Source: Candidula unifasciata (lineage: Eukaryota > Mollusca > Gastropoda > Stylommatophora > Geomitridae). Taken from it: a stretch of 64,000 nt of DNA. The notes below the pieces were generated by a model. The model was not told the origin of the DNA and did not search any database. It saw only the letters and a list, made by a program, of their open reading frames with translations. Both the position numbers and the translations under genes were made by a program. Of this stretch, positions 58,681 through 64,000 are shown piece by piece (positions within the stretch are counted from its first letter, which is position 1; each line of letters opens with the position of its first letter). The DNA is taken from NCBI GenBank assembly GCA_905116865.2, contig CAJHNH020008432.1:496401-560400 (forward strand), in the 5' to 3' direction.

Positions 58681-59370
58681 AACCAGCTAGTGGTCCCTTT
58701 AACTAGATGTCCGACCGACTGTTCCATTAGTCGTCTGGCTGGTTCTGTCATAAGTGACTTAGTCTTACTGTACACTTACAAGTCTTTTAAACTGTGCTTT
58801 ACTTAAGCAAGCATAACCGTCTTACCAACATGCCGTGCCTTTAACTGGTTGTCAGATCGAATGTTTCCTCTAGTTGAATCATAAGCGATTATGCGCTTTC
58901 TTTTTACAAAATAAAACGAAAGATTTTAAAAGGTAATCTGCCCATCTAACCATCTAGTCTTTCAATTAACTTAATGGCCAACAATATGCTTCCCCAGTCG
59001 TCTGCCTGGTTGTACAATAAGTGACTGTACACTAACAAGCCTTGTTAACTGTTTTTCATAACTGAGGCTATCGTAAAGCTATCTAACTATCTTACAAAAA
59101 AGGCGTCCTTTCGGCGGACCATCTGACCGACTGTTTCCCCTAGTCATCCGCCTGGCTGTATCATAAGTGATGCCAATTTTTCATAAAGTAAAAAGTACGA
59201 TTTTTAAAGACTTTATGCCCGTCTAACCCACTAGTCGTCCATTCAGCTGTCTGACCCTCTGTTTGACCGGTCTTCTGCCGGGTTGTGTCCTAAGCAGCTT
59301 TGTCTGACTGTATATTTGCAAGTCTTGTCGACTGTTCTTCGCTGAGGCTATCTTGCTATCTTACAAAGTA
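58680..59370. repeat. Degenerate tandem array, about 125-150-bp units, five copies
   Basis: Each copy has an ACCGACTGTTTCCCCTAGTC-like start, CGTCTGCCTGGTTGTATCAT, AAGTGACT and TTACAAGTCTTGTTAACTGT. Starts near 58709, 58850, 58980, 59128 and 59250. Confidence 0.7.
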
Positions 59371-59374
59371 ATGA

Positions 59375-60235
59375 CGTGACCAATGTTTAAAAAAACAATA
59401 AACTTCTCATGCTTGCAGTCCCCTTTAAGTGCTGCAAGTCACTCTGTTTCATAAATCAGGCCAGGCCAGGCTATGAGGGTGGAGCGCGAATATGATTGTC
59501 TTAAATGCTGTGATGTTGGTTCTTCACTTCTCATTTCGCCAATGTAGGCTGTACGAGTCTGATACAAATGCACATCTATTTTAATATAAATACAAAGCCT
59601 GTTGATTAAAAATGCAAATCATTACTAATAATTATGTACGCAAAGGTTAATCTTAAAATCACCATAATCATCATCATCAAGCTTGTAATCATTTTCGTTG
59701 TCGTCGTCATCATCGACACTATCATCATCCTTTTCTTACACGTTACATAGAGCTAATATTTAAGTAACTTCCACAGTTCTGTTCCATCCTATGAAATCCA
59801 TTTTTTTGGGTTGTTATTATGGCACCCAGTTCAGTAACACTGCTTGGTCCAATGTTCTCAGAAAAGATTCCCTAAATCATTAAATTTTCGAATTGAAGTT
59901 TCGAGAAATAATTCTTCAAAGTGACAGTAGACTTATAAATATTAAAAAAAAAAAAATAAATAAAAAACCACACACACACACAACAAATTTCATTTTAAAT
60001 GTAGTCATTACTCATATGCAATTTGCATGAGATATAGTGTGCTAAAAAGCTGTTTATCGGCATAAAGGAAATGTTTCATAATCAAGTCCACGACACCAAA
60101 ACACGAACAAATCCAACACTGAACAGAGAATACACATAGTCTTTAATGCCGCTACAAAGAGTAGTAAGGTAATTCACCCTAGAGGTGGTTCGCGTTACTA
60201 ACCCCGTCACAAGATTGCCGGGGTGCTTTACAATT
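59375..60235. other. No gene recognised
   Basis: AT-rich; ATCATCATC-type triplets around 59660-59730 and A runs near 59945. Confidence 0.4.
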
Positions 60236-60269
60236 GCCACTCATGCATGGACCTTACGGTAGTTAACTA

Positions 60270-60475
60270 GGTACGCACCAACAGTCTTACATGGAAGCTC
60301 TTTCCTCAAATCCAGTAACCTACACCTCAAACTTACATGGAAGTTATTTCCTCAAATCCCGTTACCTACACCTAAAACTTACATGGAGGTTATTTCCTCA
60401 AATCCCGTTACCTACACCTCAAACTTACATGGAAGTTATTTCCTCAAATCCTGTAACCTACACCTCAAACTCTGT
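60270..60475. repeat. 45-bp tandem repeat, about four copies
   Basis: Units of CTTACATGGAAGTTATTTCC followed by TCAAATCCCGTTACCTACACC and TCAAA. Confidence 0.9.
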
Positions 60476-60479
60476 GGCT

Positions 60480-61660
60480 TTGCAGGGCATTGGATAGTGT
60501 GCTCAGACAGACCACGTCACTGAGCTGACTCGCCTCAGTACGATCCTGACGACATCGCTTTCTTATTCATCCTGTTCTCCACATTAAAAAACCCCTGACA
60601 AAACACCTCGCTAGGACACAGATAATGAACTGGGTAAGATAGGTACTCTATCAAATATGATTAAACACACAAGGCTATCGCTACTCAACACGCAATATAA
60701 TAAGAAGAACAAGTGGCAGCATACACAGCATGAATTACCGTTCTTCAGTAGGATATTTCTTGTTGACGACTGTTTCGGTCCATTACTTCCTAGACAATCT
60801 CGGAAAGTAGGCCGACCTGGGTCATGACTCCCAGGCCACGAACTCTCCTGCTGCGCTTGCGACGATCGGACAAGACGAAAAGGTGGTTTGGCAACGGATA
60901 TTATGAGGTTTGGTTTTATAAATGTGTGTCGCTGCGGTAGCAAATTAGCCGCGTACCATCACGACCAAAGTGACAAGCGGTAAATCGAATAGACGTTAGA
61001 CTTGACAAATGGCAGAGAGTTACTGGCAGACGTATTATCGGACACTTTGGTTTTAAAAGGATTTATAGTTCTTCTCCACTAGGGCTCAGACCAGTCTACT
61101 TTGGCCAGTCTCCCACGACGTTCTGTTGAGTCCAAAACCAGCTCGAAGCCCTTTTAGTCGCCTCGCCCAGTTGAACAGTTAACCTATAATAACACTTACA
61201 TTAGAATACGGTCAACAGACACGTTATCACAGACTACACTATCTATCACAATTCACAAGTCGCTAACCGTCACTAAGTCTCTAACCAAACCACTACATAA
61301 ATTCTAGCGGTCAAACTACAACACGCCTCGTCAGTCCTGGTCTCTATAGCAACCGTCCTCAAACCATTCACATCTCTGTTTTGTCCCGTCAGCACCTGAA
61401 CACCGAGTCCCTTGAGTCCTTAACCGGTCCATCATGCTGTCATGTCTCTGTGGGCTTCTGAATGCATAGTTGTTAGGCAGTGAGTAACTGATGAGTCCTA
61501 GTTCGTCAGTCACTATAATCACCTAAAGTCTGTCCAGAGCAACACAGACATCTGACAGAGTGTTTACGGATCTATATAATGAGCATATACCAAACATAAG
61601 ATACTACACTGTGTCGACTTTTCAGGGGCGAGGAGCTTTGCTGCGGGGATTCTAGCTCTT
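60480..61660. other. No gene recognised
   Basis: More GC-balanced than its surroundings and free of the common repeats. Short minus-strand frames at 60943-60611 and 61522-61331 lack known motifs. It could hold an LTR or regulatory sequence, but nothing supports that directly. Confidence 0.35.
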
Positions 61661-61666
61661 TATCAA

Positions 61667-61880
61667 GGTTTGTGGCTTAGGCAATGGGAACTTGCTTCGT
61701 AATACCGGGGTGCCGAGTTCGATTCCAGCTGCGGACGACAGTGGTACTGAGAGCTGACAGCTTAGTCAGCAAATGGCAATCTAGTGAATGTAAAATTTGC
61801 CACACCAGCAAAAAAAAAAAAAAAATGCTCGGTTGGTTCAACAATGCCCTGTAAACGATACACAACTAATCTTTAACTAG
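61667..61880 (+). mobile_element. tRNA-derived SINE (family C), copy 2
   Basis: A box TGGCTTAGGCAATGG, B box GAGTTCGATTCCAGC, then GTGGTACTGAGAGC, AAAATTTGCCACACCAGC and CGATACACAACTAATC. Better-preserved boxes than the copy at 25190. Confidence 0.8.
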
Positions 61881-61929
61881 CTTCACCCTAATAAGAGGAA
61901 CTTTAGCGGAAAACTTAATGTTGCGGCGT

Positions 61930-62125
61930 TGCAGAAAAAAAGGGAAAGAAAGGGGGGTCGGGGGGAGGGGTGTCTAAGAGGGAGTTGTAACGCTCTTTGA
62001 AAATGTAAAACTCCTTTGCAAATTTTAAATCGGGAAAATAAAAAAGAAGGAAAAGGGGTGTAAGGTGGGGGTGGGGGTGGGGGTGGGGGGTGGGGGGGGG
62101 AGTGGTGCGCGGGGGGGGGGGAGGT
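61930..62125. repeat. G-rich low-complexity tract
   Basis: Repeated GGGGGTGGGGG blocks (62065-62122), possibly quadruplex-forming, 140 bp from the GPCR stop codon. Confidence 0.85.
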
Positions 62126-62259
62126 TATCCTAAACTGAATTTTTTTTTGGCTCAAGGTGCCAGCCCTTACCCCGGGTTCCGGATTTTAATTTTCGATCTT
62201 CACCTGGCCATTCTAAAAAAGCCAGAATAAAATTACCAGACCATTCTCGAAACAGCTGT

Positions 62260-63306
62260 CTAAGCTCTGACCTTTGGTAAAAATATTTCATCAAAGATAG
62301 CTTTATAACTGGAACTCATGGAGTAGTAAAGGAAAATATTGACGCTGGAGTTGATGGTCTGAAATACAAATACAAATGACCAACAGGCCATACAAATGTT
62401 CACGTATCCTCCTAGGACGTAAAACTCGGCAACCATAAAAGTTGCCAGAGATACTATCACGCCAGGAGTATAACAGACAATTAGAATAACCGCGATGATT
62501 AATACCATCTTAATTGTTTTCGTCTCCCGACTGGACACATTTTCCCCCTTATCGCTGAAACTGGCTTTTCTCCGCCAAGCTGAGTTGTGTTTTAACTTTA
62601 TAATTAAAATAATAGTGAATACAACGACAGCTACAAATGACGCCATTCCCAGAGTCGAGTTTAAGATAAAAACCAAACCTTCGACATATTTCCGGTCTTT
62701 GGTAAAAACTAGACCTAGCAGACTAGCGTTTCTGGACGGGAAGAATTTCCAGTCTATGTACGAGGTGGCGTACTCGGGAACTAAAGTGGCTAGATTAATA
62801 AAGAATATACCGATGATTGCCGTCGTGGTTCTCTGAGGGGTGAGGATTTGCTTCACTTTAAGAGGGAGCGCAATGCACAGACATCGTTCACCGGATACAT
62901 AAGCAGTGATTAAATTTGTGATGCGACCGAAACAAACGTGAGGCCAGGCTCCAGTTAAATACTCTATCTCGTCAGCCATCCATGGAACACCAGAACTGGC
63001 GAAAAGTGGGTTGAAACAAATACACACCCATTGTAATGTGATCAGACAGCACAGGTCGGAGATAGCCAGCCCTAGAAAGCTGATGTTTACAGTATTGTTG
63101 AATCCTTGTCTAGAGAATACTATAATGTTTATTATATTCGAGAAAATTCCGAACATCCCAATAATTGAACACAGAATCACAAAGTTGACCACTTCGAAAA
63201 TTTGCCTTTCTTCTTCGCTTATAACTTTAGTCACTCCGTAATTATTCGACATCTTCATTAGGTCACTAAAAGGAGAGGCAATTTGCGTGCTGGTGAGAGA
63301 TTCCAT
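62260..63306 (-). CDS. Chemosensory-type rhodopsin-like GPCR
   Basis: Single exon, 348 aa from the ATG at 63306. Seven hydrophobic segments are visible. Family-A landmarks: SN in TM1 (N57), LAISD in TM2 (D84), C125 at the top of TM3, GER for DRY (E140, R141) and NSSVNIFLYY in place of NPxxY. The short Ser/Lys-rich third loop (SAWRRKASFSDKG) and intronless form fit the large chemosensory receptor families of gastropods such as Aplysia and Elysia. Ligand unknown; plasma-membrane receptor signalling through G proteins is inferred. The frame runs 40 codons further, to an ATG at 63426, but that stretch belongs to a degenerate noncoding repeat (63360-63620), so I prefer the internal start. An N-glycosylation site, NIS, lies at N74 but in or near TM2. 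Asn-Asn-Thr at 70-72 is in the first intracellular loop. No disabling change is seen. Confidence 0.85.
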   Translation of the reverse strand: MESLTSTQIASPFSDLMKMSNNYGVTKVISEEERQIFEVVNFVILCSIIGMFGIFSNIINIIVFSRQGFNNTVNISFLGLAISDLCCLITLQWVCICFNPLFASSGVPWMADEIEYLTGAWPHVCFGRITNLITAYVSGERCLCIALPLKVKQILTPQRTTTAIIGIFFINLATLVPEYATSYIDWKFFPSRNASLLGLVFTKDRKYVEGLVFILNSTLGMASFVAVVVFTIILIIKLKHNSAWRRKASFSDKGENVSSRETKTIKMVLIIAVILIVCYTPGVIVSLATFMVAEFYVLGGYVNICMACWSFVFVFQTINSSVNIFLYYSMSSSYKAIFDEIFLPKVRA

Positions 63307-63354
63307 GAAAACCTTCAAAGGCTGTTGTTTCTGAAACCTTTCGTCGTTTGTCTT

Positions 63355-63620
63355 TGAGTTAAAAAACCAGAGGAAAATTGTTTTTCTTAGAAGCCCAGAA
63401 GGTCTCGTTTCCTTCACTTTCTGCACTTTCTAATATTATGGGAGGATAATGTTTTTCTTAAATTCTCATGAGATCTGCTATCTTTACTTTATGATATTAT
63501 GATAAGAACATTAATTTCGGTAGATTCTTAGGAGGTCCTTCTATTGTCACTTCCTGATTGTTTAATCGGGAATTTGTTTTCCTTAGATTCTCGGGGTGAC
63601 TTTTTAATCTTTACAAGAAA
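63355..63620. repeat. About 80-95-bp degenerate tandem repeat upstream of the GPCR
   Basis: Three units with GTTTTTCTTAGAAGCCCAG / GTTTTTCTTAAATTCTCATG / GGTAGATTCTTAGGAGGTCC and CTTCACTTTCTGCAC / CTTTACTTTATGATATTATG / GTCACTTCCTGATTG. The first unit overlaps the first codons of the longer GPCR frame. Confidence 0.6.
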
Positions 63621-64000
63621 TCACAGTTAAATTTTTCTCTGTCTATTAACGGTTATATTTGCCTAAATAATAGTCACTACAATTATTAGTGATGCCCAGT
63701 ATTTAAATCTTATTGACGCAATATTTAGGTCCACTACGGTCTACTCCCAAGCAGTTAATTTAATAATTTCGATTTAGCATAAATGTATTCATTAATTCTC
63801 AGAAACGATCTTCAACTGTTTGAGAAAAAGCACATTGACATTCGTGGCTCTCCAGTCTTCTCTTTACTTTAAAATGTCTAATGAAGTCGTGTCGTTTATA
63901 TACACAGTGTATACAAACTCTGTAAACAGAAAGGCAATAGGAAATTCAGAGAGTTTTATTATATACTAGGAGGCTTCAGATAAAAACCTTCAAAGTGTGA
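63621..64000. other. GPCR upstream flank, nothing recognised
   Basis: AT-rich; no frame or promoter element I can support. Confidence 0.4.

Noticed and set aside
60611..61522. Minus-strand frames in the unique region
   Set aside because: Short, no motif, no splice context that forms a longer protein.

Overview
The window is animal nuclear DNA: spliced genes with long introns, GT-AG splice sites, many SINEs, LINEs and DNA transposons, and abundant micro- and minisatellites. A chemosensory-type rhodopsin GPCR and SPIN-like hAT MITEs suggest a gastropod mollusc, probably a heterobranch such as a sea slug. That assignment is inference; no rRNA or mitochondrial marker is present.

Four protein-coding genes can be supported. 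(1) 2867-12200 (+): the last five exons of a Slo-family (KCNT/Slo2-like) potassium channel; the pore and most of the gene lie left of the window. (2) 21338-31686 (+): an eight-exon DCUN1D4/5-like cullin-neddylation co-factor. (3) 36404-49604 (-): a three-exon DDIAS (noxin)-like gene. Two small exons encode a zinc-ribbon/OB-fold N-terminus, and an 8,014-bp last exon encodes a very long, repeat-rich tail (about 2,767 aa in all). (4) 62260-63306 (-): a single-exon chemosensory-type GPCR. Genes 1 and 2 are codirectional and gene 3 converges on gene 2. No operon logic applies and no functional cluster is evident.

Between and inside these genes lie mobile elements: an almost full-length I/Nimb-like LINE (4614-8908, -) with a 14-bp target-site duplication and a striking palindrome at its 5' end; RT, RNase H and 3'-end fragments of several other LINE families; a mariner remnant; hAT MITEs, two of them SPIN-like; four copies of a foldback MITE; and several tRNA-derived SINE families, some nested with clear target-site duplications. 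Tandem arrays range from (TA)n and (TGTA)n to a near-perfect 12 x 50-bp array and a 99-nt pure G run.

Most worth a second look: the giant DDIAS homologue with several independent coding repeat arrays and a repeated LFS-type C-terminal motif; a DCUN1D splice junction that would create UGA unless a shifted splice site is used; four decoy copies of a DCUN1D exon start upstream of the real one; and the palindrome joining the LINE to the Slo gene 30 bp from an exon.
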